This document shows positions 1 to 6,652 of a DNA stretch of 15,971 nucleotides, piece after piece; within the stretch, counting starts at the first letter, position 1, and every line of letters begins with the position of its first letter. The notes beneath the pieces were generated by a model, which made no database searches, was not told the origin of the DNA, and worked only from the letters and a program-made list of their open reading frames with translations. Location of the stretch: positions 1-15,971 of the forward strand of contig JANYHX010000058.1 of the NCBI GenBank assembly GCA_025362155.1, written 5' to 3'. Position numbers and translations under genes: made by a program. The stretch comes from Gallionella sp. Its GTDB lineage: Bacteria; Pseudomonadota; Gammaproteobacteria; Burkholderiales; Gallionellaceae.

Positions 1-1023
1 ATAGGTATCGTCTATCAAGCTGGCTCCATGCAATGCGCTTTTGCGTTGCAAACGTCCCGCCACTCCATTGAATTTTTCCAGACCGACCACGATTTTTTCC
101 AGCGGGATACTTAACGCGATTGCTGCTGCAGTCGCAGCCAGCGCATTACGCGCGTTATGCTCACCTGGCACCTGTAGCAGCGCGGTAAAGTTTCCCTGGG
201 GGGTGCGTGTTTCAAGCTGCAAACCCTCATTGCGCGGCTGCCAGGTGGCGCTTACGTCCGCCTGCGGATCCAGACCAAACTCGAGCAACTGATGTGCGCC
301 CGCGAGTGCGCGCCAAAGGGAGACATAGGCGTCATCTGCATTCATCACTGCGGTGCCATGATGCTGCAGCCCGGAAAATATCTCGCCCTTGGCACGCGCC
401 ACCGCTTCCACCGAACCGAGTCCCTCGAGATGCGCGCCGCTGGCGTTGTTAATCAATGCGACATCGGGTGCGGCAATCCCTGTCAGATAATCAATTTCGC
501 CAGCATGGTTCATCCCCATTTCGATCACGGCATAACGATGGGCTGCAGTTAATTGCAGCAGCGTCAGTGGCACGCCAATATCGTTGTTTAAATTCCCCTG
601 GGTGGCGAGCACGGCCTCTGCGCTTCCGGCCGCTTCACGCAAAATACTGGCGAGCATTTCCTTCACCGTCGTCTTGCCATTGCTGCCGGTAATTGCCACC
701 AGCGAAACAGCGAACTGTCTGCGCCAGTAAGCAGCCAGCTGTCCCAACGCAAGGCGGGTATCTTCAACGATCACAAGAGAAGATGAAAAATTCGAGAGTG
801 GGGGATGCGCTTTATAACTATCGGCATTTACTAATAACGCCGCCGCACCGCGCTGCGCCGCCTGCGCGATAAACTCATAGCCATCGAAGTGCTCGCCGCG
901 CAATGCCACGAACAACTCATCCGCTGAAATTTTGCGACTGTCCGTGGATACTGATTTGAAAGGGGCATCGCTACCGAGCAGTTTTCCACTGGTGGTTTGT
1001 GCTGCCTGCGATAGCAGCATCAT
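1..1023 (-). CDS. murF: UDP-N-acetylmuramoyl-tripeptide--D-alanyl-D-alanine ligase (MurF), 3' end beyond window
   Basis: MurF is the cytoplasmic ATP-dependent ligase that adds D-Ala-D-Ala to UDP-MurNAc-tripeptide, the last step in making the peptidoglycan pentapeptide precursor. I translated this frame directly: it is open from an ATG at 1023 to the window edge (341 residues, against roughly 450 for the family), so about the last quarter is missing. It begins MMLLSQAAQ and contains the Mur ligase P-loop ITGSNGKTT, an NNDIGVPLT segment and the AVIEMGMNHAGEI stretch typical of MurF. It breaks off at SLIDDTY, where the family continues into its C-terminal domain. The start ATG overlaps the murE stop in an ATGA, which indicates translational coupling within the dcw operon. 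A second in-frame ATG follows directly at 1020. The product assignment is secure. Confidence 0.95.
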   Translation of the reverse strand, partial: MMLLSQAAQTTSGKLLGSDAPFKSVSTDSRKISADELFVALRGEHFDGYEFIAQAAQRGAAALLVNADSYKAHPPLSNFSSSLVIVEDTRLALGQLAAYWRRQFAVSLVAITGSNGKTTVKEMLASILREAAGSAEAVLATQGNLNNDIGVPLTLLQLTAAHRYAVIEMGMNHAGEIDYLTGIAAPDVALINNASGAHLEGLGSVEAVARAKGEIFSGLQHHGTAVMNADDAYVSLWRALAGAHQLLEFGLDPQADVSATWQPRNEGLQLETRTPQGNFTALLQVPGEHNARNALAATAAAIALSIPLEKIVVGLEKFNGVAGRLQRKSALHGASLIDDTY

Positions 1024-2663
1024 GCGCATACTCCAGCATGATGATGCAATTGTAATGCCTGCCGCGCGACCTGCACATCGCTGAACGGATGCTTAACGCC
1101 ATTAATCTCCTGATAATCTTCGTGGCCTTTGCCCGCGATCAACACCGTATCACTTTGCCGCGCCAGCCCAATGGCAGCTTGAATTGCGGCGGCGCGATCT
1201 ACTATGATTTCGTGATTGTTTGCTTTCATGCCGCTGACAATTTCCGCGATGATGTCGCGCGGATTCTCAGTGCGCGGATTGTCCGAAGTGACGATGCAAA
1301 AACCGGAAAATTTTTCCGCAATCAAGCCCATCATGGGACGTTTGCCGCGATCCCGGTCTCCGCCGCAACCGAATACACACAGCACCCTTCCGCCTGCGGC
1401 AGCGCTGACTTCGCGCAATGCCACCAGCACCTTTTCCAACGCGTCCGGGGTGTGGGCGTAATCTACAATCACCGTAGGTTGTTGCGCGCAACCCAAACGT
1501 TGCATGCGCCCGGCGACCGGCTGGGCTTTACTTAACGACTGCACTGCATCGCGCAAACCCACATTACTCACCAGTAATACCGCCAATGCACCCAACAGAT
1601 TTGCCGCATTGAATCGCCCCACCAGCGCGCTATTCAGCTCTGCCGCGCCCCAGCTGGAATGCACCGCCAGCCGCGAGCCCTGCCCGCTCATTTCCAGCAA
1701 ATTTCCATAAACCATACGCAGACCAAGTCGCTCGGCGAGTTTCAGCGCGGTATCAGTAAGGCCATATCCGATGATTTCCACACTGCCCTGCTGCGGGAGG
1801 GTGGACGCGGGGTCCCCTTGCAGTGCTTGTTGCAGGGATAATTCCCGAGCCAACTCCACGCCAAACTCATCATCAAGATTTAGCACTACATACTTAAGCT
1901 GCTGCCATTCAAATAGCTTGCGCTTGGCCGCCGCATATCTTTGCATGTCGCCGTGATAATCGAGATGATCACGGCTCAAATTGGTCAGCATGGCCACATC
2001 AAAACGTACCGCATTCACGCGCCCCTGAGACAGTGCGTGAGAAGACACTTCCATCGCCAGCGCTTGCGCGCCATCCCGCACATAGTCAGCCAGCAAGCCA
2101 TGCACGTGAATAGCATCTGGTGTGGTGTTTGCGCTGATTTGCAACGCACCCTCAAAGCCATTGCCCAATGTGCCGATCAGTGCACACTTCTTTTTAGCCT
2201 CATTCAGGGCATGAGCGATCCAGTGACTGGTCGAGGTCTTCCCATTGGTTCCGGTAATACCCACTACCCATAGATTTTCCGAGGGGGTGCCATATACGGC
2301 GTCAGCCAGCCATCCCGCCTTGTGGCGCAAGTCCGCCACGGCTAAATGGGGCACTTGCCAGGCATCGTTCCAAATGAAATGCTGTGCTTCCCATGGCTGC
2401 CCGGACATAACCTGGCGCTTGGTTGTTGTTTGGCTACTGGGCGGAATGGCAGGTGGTTTAACCAAATGCTTTTCGTAAATCACCGCATTTGCACCCCGTG
2501 CGATTGCGGACGCGATGAACTGTCGCCCATCATTTTTTTCGCCTGGATAAGCGACAAACGTATCGCCACGCTTAACCTCACGACTATCCGTCACCAAACG
2601 TGTTACCGGAACATTGAGTGCCGCCAGTTGATCAATGGCCCATTGCTGTAGGGAAGGACTCAC
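1020..2663 (-). CDS. murE: UDP-N-acetylmuramoyl-L-alanyl-D-glutamate--2,6-diaminopimelate ligase (MurE)
   Basis: MurE adds meso-diaminopimelate to UDP-MurNAc-L-Ala-D-Glu in the cytoplasm. The 547-residue protein has the ATP-binding loop GITGTNGKTS (about 135-144), the AAAKRKLF segment holding the usual carbamylated lysine (about 245-251), a DNPR motif (461-464) that in this family marks meso-DAP rather than lysine specificity, and GKGHE (511-515). It is longer than the usual ~495 residues. Part of the excess is a low-complexity insertion at about residues 66-100 of the N-terminal UDP-binding domain, rich in Pro, Ser, Thr and Gln. The start is a GTG whose bases overlap the ftsI stop (GTGA), with a strong AAGGAGG ribosome site 4 nt upstream inside the ftsI end. 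It overlaps murF downstream by 4 nt. Confidence 0.97.
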   Translation of the reverse strand: MSPSLQQWAIDQLAALNVPVTRLVTDSREVKRGDTFVAYPGEKNDGRQFIASAIARGANAVIYEKHLVKPPAIPPSSQTTTKRQVMSGQPWEAQHFIWNDAWQVPHLAVADLRHKAGWLADAVYGTPSENLWVVGITGTNGKTSTSHWIAHALNEAKKKCALIGTLGNGFEGALQISANTTPDAIHVHGLLADYVRDGAQALAMEVSSHALSQGRVNAVRFDVAMLTNLSRDHLDYHGDMQRYAAAKRKLFEWQQLKYVVLNLDDEFGVELARELSLQQALQGDPASTLPQQGSVEIIGYGLTDTALKLAERLGLRMVYGNLLEMSGQGSRLAVHSSWGAAELNSALVGRFNAANLLGALAVLLVSNVGLRDAVQSLSKAQPVAGRMQRLGCAQQPTVIVDYAHTPDALEKVLVALREVSAAAGGRVLCVFGCGGDRDRGKRPMMGLIAEKFSGFCIVTSDNPRTENPRDIIAEIVSGMKANNHEIIVDRAAAIQAAIGLARQSDTVLIAGKGHEDYQEINGVKHPFSDVQVARQALQLHHHAGVCA

Positions 2664-4408
2664 ACCTCCTCCTTGACAATATCCGCAGGCGGCGCGATGA
2701 CATTATCCAGCGGTGCATCGTTCGGCACATTGAGCGCATGCAATGCCGCGCCTGTTACCTTGCTGAACACCGGTGCGGCAACTTCGCCTCCGTAATACTC
2801 GGCGCCCGCGGGATCATCTATCATCACTGCCACCACCAGACGCGGGTTTGAAGCTGGCGCAAATCCCACAAAAGAAGCGACATAGCGATTGACGTAGTGG
2901 CCATCCTCCAGCTTATGCGCAGTGCCGGTCTTGCCCGCCACGCGATACCCGGCCACTTGCGCCAGCGGGGCTGTGCCACCGGGGCCTGTCACCATTTCCA
3001 GCATGACACGCACTGCACGCACGGTATGATCAGAAAATATTTTTCTGCCCACCACCGCAGCTTCTCCTGCAATTTGTGCATCCAGTTTCAGCAGCGAAAT
3101 CGGCTTCAATTCCCCATCGTTGGCGAAAATGGTATAGGCCCGCGCCAGCTGCAACAGATTCACCGAAATACCATGACCGTAAGCCATGGTGGCCTGTTCG
3201 ATAGGCCGCCAGGTTTTGGGGTCGCGTAATTTTCCCGCTGCTTCACCGGGAAAATTGCTCCCGGTTTGTGCTCCGAATCCGCTATTTGCCAAGCCTTGCC
3301 ACATCATTTCAGATTTCATCATCAAGGCTATTTTGGCCGCACCAACATTGCTGGATTTTTGAATGACCTGCGCTACCGTCAACATAGCCTCTGGATGGGC
3401 ATCGTGAATTTTCCTGTTGTTCACCTTCCATACGCCATGTTCTGTATTGATGAGAGTGTCAGGATTTACTTTCCCCGCCTCAATCGCAGTCGCTACTGTG
3501 AAGGGTTTCAGCGTCGAGCCGGGTTCAAATAAATCGGTAACAGCGCGGTTGCGCATCGCTTTGCTGCTAGTGTTATTGCGATTGTTGGGGTTGTAGCCGG
3601 GATAGTTGGCGAGCGCCAACACTTCGCCACTGCGTGCATCCAGCACCACGACCGCGCCCGCTTTGGCTCGATGTTGTTTGACCGCGCTTTCCAGTTCGCG
3701 ATAAGCGATGTGTTGTAAATTGCTATCCAGGCTGAGCACCATATCGCTGCCCGGTTTGGACGGGTGAAGGCTACCGGCATCTTCAACGATGTAGCCATGG
3801 TTATCCTTGAGGACGCGCTGACTGCCAGGTTTTCCGGCTAACTGATCCTGCAAGGCCAGCTCCATGCCCTCCTGCCCGATGTCATCCTGCCCGGTAAAAC
3901 CCAGCGTCTGCGCAGCCTCTTCACCTGCCGGATAATAGCGGCGGTATTCGCGCTGCAACGAAACTCCGGGCAGATTCAGGCTCACCACTTTTTCAACCTG
4001 ATCGGGAGGCAGTAGCCGTTTGAGATAGACGAAGTCGCGCGAAGTATCGGACAGACGATTTTTCACTTCTTCAAGGTCCATGCCGAGTATTTGTGCCAGT
4101 TTTCTTACTTGACGCCGGTCAGCTTCCACATCCGCTGGGCTTGCCCACACTGATTCAACCGGCGTACTGACGGCAAGTGGTTCGCCGTTGCGATCAGTGA
4201 TCATGCCACGATGTGCGCTGACTTCTATGACTCGGCTGTAGCGCGCGTTGCCCTTCTTTTGCAAAAAATCATTATGTATTCCTTGAAGATATACGCCACG
4301 CCCCAGTAACCCGACCAGCCCAGCCAGCAATAGCGCAAATAATAAGGTGGCGCGCCATCCCGGCAATTTCGCCGTGATGTCTGGAGGTGCGCTGGCTGCG
4401 TAATTCAT
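2660..4408 (-). CDS. ftsI: Peptidoglycan D,D-transpeptidase FtsI (penicillin-binding protein 3)
   Basis: FtsI is the division-specific class B penicillin-binding protein that cross-links septal peptidoglycan on the periplasmic face of the membrane, with FtsW. The 582-residue protein has a short cytoplasmic N-terminus, one membrane segment (about 20-42), a dimerisation/pedestal region including the RGMITDRNG stretch (67-75), and a transpeptidase domain. The domain shows all three active-site motifs: S298-T-L-K (nucleophile), S352-S-N, and K493-T-G-T. Length fits the family. The start ATG at 4408 is the only plausible one, because an in-frame TGA lies seven codons upstream. However, no good Shine-Dalgarno site precedes it: the nearest purine-rich string (ACGGAA) is about 15 nt away. 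This may relate to the repeat that occupies the end of ftsL. It overlaps murE by 4 nt. Confidence 0.97.
   Translation of the reverse strand: MNYAASAPPDITAKLPGWRATLLFALLLAGLVGLLGRGVYLQGIHNDFLQKKGNARYSRVIEVSAHRGMITDRNGEPLAVSTPVESVWASPADVEADRRQVRKLAQILGMDLEEVKNRLSDTSRDFVYLKRLLPPDQVEKVVSLNLPGVSLQREYRRYYPAGEEAAQTLGFTGQDDIGQEGMELALQDQLAGKPGSQRVLKDNHGYIVEDAGSLHPSKPGSDMVLSLDSNLQHIAYRELESAVKQHRAKAGAVVVLDARSGEVLALANYPGYNPNNRNNTSSKAMRNRAVTDLFEPGSTLKPFTVATAIEAGKVNPDTLINTEHGVWKVNNRKIHDAHPEAMLTVAQVIQKSSNVGAAKIALMMKSEMMWQGLANSGFGAQTGSNFPGEAAGKLRDPKTWRPIEQATMAYGHGISVNLLQLARAYTIFANDGELKPISLLKLDAQIAGEAAVVGRKIFSDHTVRAVRVMLEMVTGPGGTAPLAQVAGYRVAGKTGTAHKLEDGHYVNRYVASFVGFAPASNPRLVVAVMIDDPAGAEYYGGEVAAPVFSKVTGAALHALNVPNDAPLDNVIAPPADIVKEEV
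2668..2674 (-). promoter_or_regulatory. Shine-Dalgarno site fixing the murE GTG start
   Basis: On the minus strand this reads AAGGAGG, a near-perfect Shine-Dalgarno sequence 4 nt before the GTG at 2663-2661. It lies within the last codons of ftsI (Lys-Glu-Glu-Val) and supports the unusual GTG start of murE and its coupling to ftsI. Confidence 0.8.
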
Positions 4409-4435
4409 GGTGGTAGTTTTGTTCCGTCAGAGTCT

Positions 4436-4825
4436 TTAATCCTCCGCCCCGAAGGGGAGGGGACGATCGCCCCCCTCTCCCTCTGCGGGAGAGGGTTGGG
4501 GTGAGGGTGGTTTTATCCGTATAAATTGAACTTGCCCATTCTTGGGCAATTGCATTTGCAGCTTTTGCACCGCAACTTGTTCTACTCGTGCCGGTGCAGC
4601 CCAAGTGCTTTGCTCAAGTTGCAACTGCCCCCACTCCACTTCCATCTGCTGCGCCTGCTCTTTTTCTTTTTGAAGCTCAATGAACAGCTTGCGCACCTTG
4701 TGTTGCGAAGTGACCACACTTAATGCGCATAACACCACGGCCATCAGCAACAAACCCTGATACGCCGGACTAAGCGCGGCTTTATCCATAACCCCTTTCT
4801 GTATACCGACAATTTTCGTTTTCAT
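4436..4825 (-). CDS. ftsL: Cell division protein FtsL, C-terminus extended by a repeat
   Basis: FtsL is a small bitopic division protein that acts with FtsB and FtsQ to recruit and activate FtsW/FtsI. The assignment rests on its position between rsmH and ftsI and its layout. There is a short cytoplasmic start, one membrane segment (about 22-40), a charged coiled-coil-like helix rich in Leu, Gln and Glu (about 44-75), and the ARVEQVAVQKLQMQLP stretch (79-94) that resembles the end of FtsL proteins. Residues from about 105 on (PPSPQPSPAEGEGG and onward to PLPFGAED) are encoded by the GC-rich hairpin repeat listed separately and are probably not ancestral. The ATG at 4825 has a GGAG site 5 nt upstream. 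Met13 (preceded by AAAGGGG) is an alternative start. The gene lies 24 nt after rsmH and 27 nt before ftsI. Confidence 0.9.
   Translation of the reverse strand: MKTKIVGIQKGVMDKAALSPAYQGLLLMAVVLCALSVVTSQHKVRKLFIELQKEKEQAQQMEVEWGQLQLEQSTWAAPARVEQVAVQKLQMQLPKNGQVQFIRIKPPSPQPSPAEGEGGDRPLPFGAED
4441..4510. repeat. REP-like GC-rich hairpin repeat inside the ftsL 3' end
   Basis: This stretch contains CCCTCTCC (4473-4480), a 7-nt loop, and GGAGAGGG (4488-4495), a perfect 8-bp stem. It is flanked by a second, smaller inverted pair (CCCC-GAA-GGGG at 4447-4457) and by G-runs at 4493-4509. The minus strand reads CCCTCACCCCAACCCTCTCCC, and its translation PSPQPSPAEGEG is the kind of peptide produced when a widespread proteobacterial intergenic palindrome is read through. 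I recognise the repeat type by its look. I see only one copy in this window, so repeat status in the genome is inferred. Confidence 0.7.
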
Positions 4826-4849
4826 GTGCGCTCCATTCCAACCCTGCCG

Positions 4850-5785
4850 TTATGCAACATCGCTACGCTCCGCCACACGCATCACCGCGCTACGTGCACG
4901 CGGGTTGGCTTGCAGCTCTGCCTCACTCGCGCGTACTGCCTTGCCAATCAAATTCAATTTCCCATGCGGTATTTCGCGGGCGCGTATCGGCACGGTGCGC
5001 GGCAGCTTGTCGCCTTCGGCCATGTCACGCAGGTAATGCTTCACGATGCGGTCTTCCAGCGAATGAAAACTGATCACTACCAATCGTCCGCCGGACTTGA
5101 GATGCGTCACACACTCTGGCAAGACCCGCGCAAGCTCTTCGAGCTCCTGGTTGAGATAAATCCGTATAGCCTGAAAGGTACGTGTCGCCGGGTTTTGCCC
5201 TGCTTCACGAGTACGTACCGCTTTACTAACCAGCTCGACGAGTTGCCGCGTGGTGCGGATAGGTTCGATTGCGCGCGCCGCAACAATCGCTCTTGCAATC
5301 TGCTTAGCAAACCGTTCTTCGCCGTAATCACGTATCACCTCCCCTAGCAAACCTTCCTCCACCGTCGCCAGCCACTGCGCTGCGGTCATCCCGCTGCTGA
5401 CATCCATGCGCATATCCAGCGGTGCATCAAAACGAAAACTGAAACCACGCGCCGCCTCATCCAGTTGCGGCGAAGACACGCCCAAGTCAAGCAGAATGCC
5501 GTCCACCTGCTCAACGCCCTGTTCACACAACACCGCTGCTATTTGTGCAAAACTACGATGCACCATCCTGAAGCGCGCATCGCGCCATTGTTTGCCTGCC
5601 GCTACTGCGGCGGGATCCTTATCCATTGCAATCAATTTGCCGCTTGGGCTGAGCCGCTCCAGGATGCGCGCACTGTGCCCGCCGCGTCCGAACGTGCCAT
5701 CTACATAAATGCCATCCGGCTTTATTTCCAGTGCTGCAATCGCTTCATTCAGTAAGACGGTGGTGTGGGCTAAGCCCTCATGCAT
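4850..5785 (-). CDS. rsmH: 16S rRNA (cytosine(1402)-N4)-methyltransferase RsmH (MraW)
   Basis: RsmH transfers a methyl group from S-adenosylmethionine to N4 of C1402 in the decoding centre of 16S rRNA. The 311-residue protein has the family signature near its start (HTTVLLNEA), the SAM-binding loop [10 protein letters not shown], the [15 protein letters not shown] block, the [15 protein letters not shown] block and, near the end, [14 protein letters not shown]. All are hallmarks of RsmH, and the length is normal. I chose the ATG at 5785, 5 nt after AGAGG. The codon before it is an in-frame TTG that would add one residue. The ribosome site lies inside the arm of the inverted repeat at 5791-5884. 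It is the second gene of the dcw cluster, as is usual directly after mraZ, and ends 24 nt before ftsL. Confidence 0.97.
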   Translation of the reverse strand: MHEGLAHTTVLLNEAIAALEIKPDGIYVDGTFGRGGHSARILERLSPSGKLIAMDKDPAAVAAGKQWRDARFRMVHRSFAQIAAVLCEQGVEQVDGILLDLGVSSPQLDEAARGFSFRFDAPLDMRMDVSSGMTAAQWLATVEEGLLGEVIRDYGEERFAKQIARAIVAARAIEPIRTTRQLVELVSKAVRTREAGQNPATRTFQAIRIYLNQELEELARVLPECVTHLKSGGRLVVISFHSLEDRIVKHYLRDMAEGDKLPRTVPIRAREIPHGKLNLIGKAVRASEAELQANPRARSAVMRVAERSDVA

Positions 5786-5790
5786 CAAGA

Positions 5791-5884
5791 CCTCTGCACA
5801 GCGAGCGCATAACCAATGACTTGGTTGGCGTAGTTTGCCAACTTGGTCCGATGGCTAGCCGTTTCACCAGGAGTTGTGCAGAGG
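5791..5884. repeat. 94-bp inverted-repeat element between mraZ and rsmH
   Basis: Perfect 10-bp inverted ends, CCTCTGCACA (5791-5800) and TGTGCAGAGG (5875-5884), bracket a stretch that itself contains AACCAA-TGAC-TTGGTT (5811-5826) and GTTGGC-N7-GCCAAC (5824-5842). It fills almost the whole gap between the mraZ stop and the rsmH start. The right-hand arm, as transcribed, contains the AGAGG ribosome site of rsmH, while the other arm begins 4 nt after the mraZ stop. It could be a non-autonomous (MITE-like) insertion or an RNA structure controlling rsmH translation. I could not define a convincing target duplication. Confidence 0.6.
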
Positions 5885-5888
5885 CTTT

Positions 5889-6335
5889 TCATAAAGAAAA
5901 ACCTTCCAGTTCGGAAGGCAACTCACCTTCCATAAACGACAGCGCAGCTTCCTGCTGTGCCTGCCATTTGGTCTCGTCCCACAACTCGAATTTATTGCCC
6001 TGACCGACCAGCATCACATGCTTCTCAAGCGTTGCATAATTGCGTAAGGTGGGAGAGATCAACACACGCCCGGCGCCATCCATCTCCACATCTTCGGCAT
6101 AACCGATCAGGCGACGTTGGAGAGCACGAATTTTTGGATTGAGCGCTGAAAGCTTGAGCAGCTTCTCGCGTATTGGTTGCCACTCGGGTTGCGGATAAAC
6201 CAACAAACAGCCATCGGCATCCGCGGTCAGCACCAGATTGCCCGCGCAACTGCCGAGCAACATATCGCGATACCGCCCCGGTATCGCGAGCCTGCCTTTA
6301 TTATCCAAATTAAGTTGTGCCGCTCCCTGAAACAT
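5889..6335 (-). CDS. mraZ: Transcriptional regulator MraZ
   Basis: MraZ is the DNA-binding protein that heads the dcw cluster and, in Escherichia coli, represses the cluster promoter by binding TGGG repeats. The 148-residue protein contains the two SpoVT/AbrB-like half-domains expected: the first near LNLDNKGRLAIPGRYRD (about 8-24), the second near EMDGAGRVLISPTLR, each with the conserved D-x-x-G-R pattern. Length is normal. The ATG at 6335 follows ATAAGGG and is preceded by the promoter and four MraZ boxes listed separately, which points to autoregulation. The gene ends 103 nt before the rsmH ATG, an unusually wide gap filled by the inverted-repeat element. Confidence 0.96.
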   Translation of the reverse strand: MFQGAAQLNLDNKGRLAIPGRYRDMLLGSCAGNLVLTADADGCLLVYPQPEWQPIREKLLKLSALNPKIRALQRRLIGYAEDVEMDGAGRVLISPTLRNYATLEKHVMLVGQGNKFELWDETKWQAQQEAALSFMEGELPSELEGFSL

Positions 6336-6342
6336 CCCTTAT

Positions 6343-6377
6343 CCCCACTTTTACCCACTTTTTACCACCCTGACCAC
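6343..6377 (-). promoter_or_regulatory. Four MraZ-binding boxes upstream of mraZ
   Basis: On the minus strand there are four boxes in a row: GTGGTC (6377-6372), GTGGTA (6368-6363), GTGGGT (6358-6353) and GTGGGG (6348-6343), with spacers of 3, 4 and 4 nt. That gives close to one helical turn between boxes. This matches the direct TGGG-type repeats known to bind MraZ upstream of its own gene. The first box overlaps the -10 element and the others lie around and downstream of the expected start of transcription, an arrangement suited to repression. Confidence 0.85.
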
Positions 6378-6404
6378 TATATTGAAAAAAAACCCAATGG
6401 TCAA
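6376..6404 (-). promoter_or_regulatory. Sigma70-type promoter of the dcw cluster (Pmra)
   Basis: The minus strand shows TTGACC (6404-6399) and TATAGT (6381-6376) separated by exactly 17 nt, each one or two mismatches from consensus. Transcription would begin near 6369, among the MraZ boxes and about 34 nt before the mraZ ATG. The spacer holds a run of eight T residues. Confidence 0.8.
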
Positions 6405-6652
6405 GCGAAAAGCCGAAATTACCTTTATAGGACAAAGGGTTAAGAACAGGAAGTTTTTAAATATTGAATATTATTTATAATTAACATGTTACATTAATAA
6501 TTTAATGTAATTAATGATAACTATGTGGTAATTTGAGGCGGAAGAACACATCAAAGAGAGGGGTTTATTTAGAACGATTAGGTGTTCCAAATGCGGAATT
6601 TTTACTGAGGGTACGGCAAATTTTTGCGATTTGCGATCGGTATGATTTTTCT
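6405..6652. other. AT-rich non-coding stretch between mraZ promoter and kinase gene
   Basis: I see no credible gene here. The stretch is very AT-rich in its middle (14 G/C among the 60 bases 6481-6540 by hand count). It contains a perfect AT palindrome (6489-6510, listed separately) and a short near-tandem TTTGCGAT-TTGCGATC at about 6621-6636. A plus-strand frame opening with TTG at 6533 runs into the antisense of the kinase gene and resembles nothing I recognise. The kinase gene reads towards this region, and I see no GC-rich terminator after its stop. Confidence 0.5.
6489..6510. repeat. Perfect 9-bp AT-only-stem palindrome
   Basis: TTACATTAA (6489-6497), a TAAT loop, then TTAATGTAA (6502-6510). 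The symmetry is perfect, but the stem has a single C/G pair and no T-tract follows on either strand, so it is a poor intrinsic terminator. It looks more like an operator for a dimeric regulator. It lies about 85 nt upstream of the mraZ promoter. Confidence 0.55.

Noticed and set aside
4441..4510. GC-rich hairpin as a terminator between ftsL and ftsI
   Set aside because: It lies inside the ftsL coding frame, has no T-tract on the transcribed strand, and termination here would block the essential genes downstream.
6489..6510. AT-rich palindrome region as a replication origin
   Set aside because: No DnaA-box cluster or origin-linked genes such as dnaA, gidA or rpmH are present; the dcw context does not suggest an origin.
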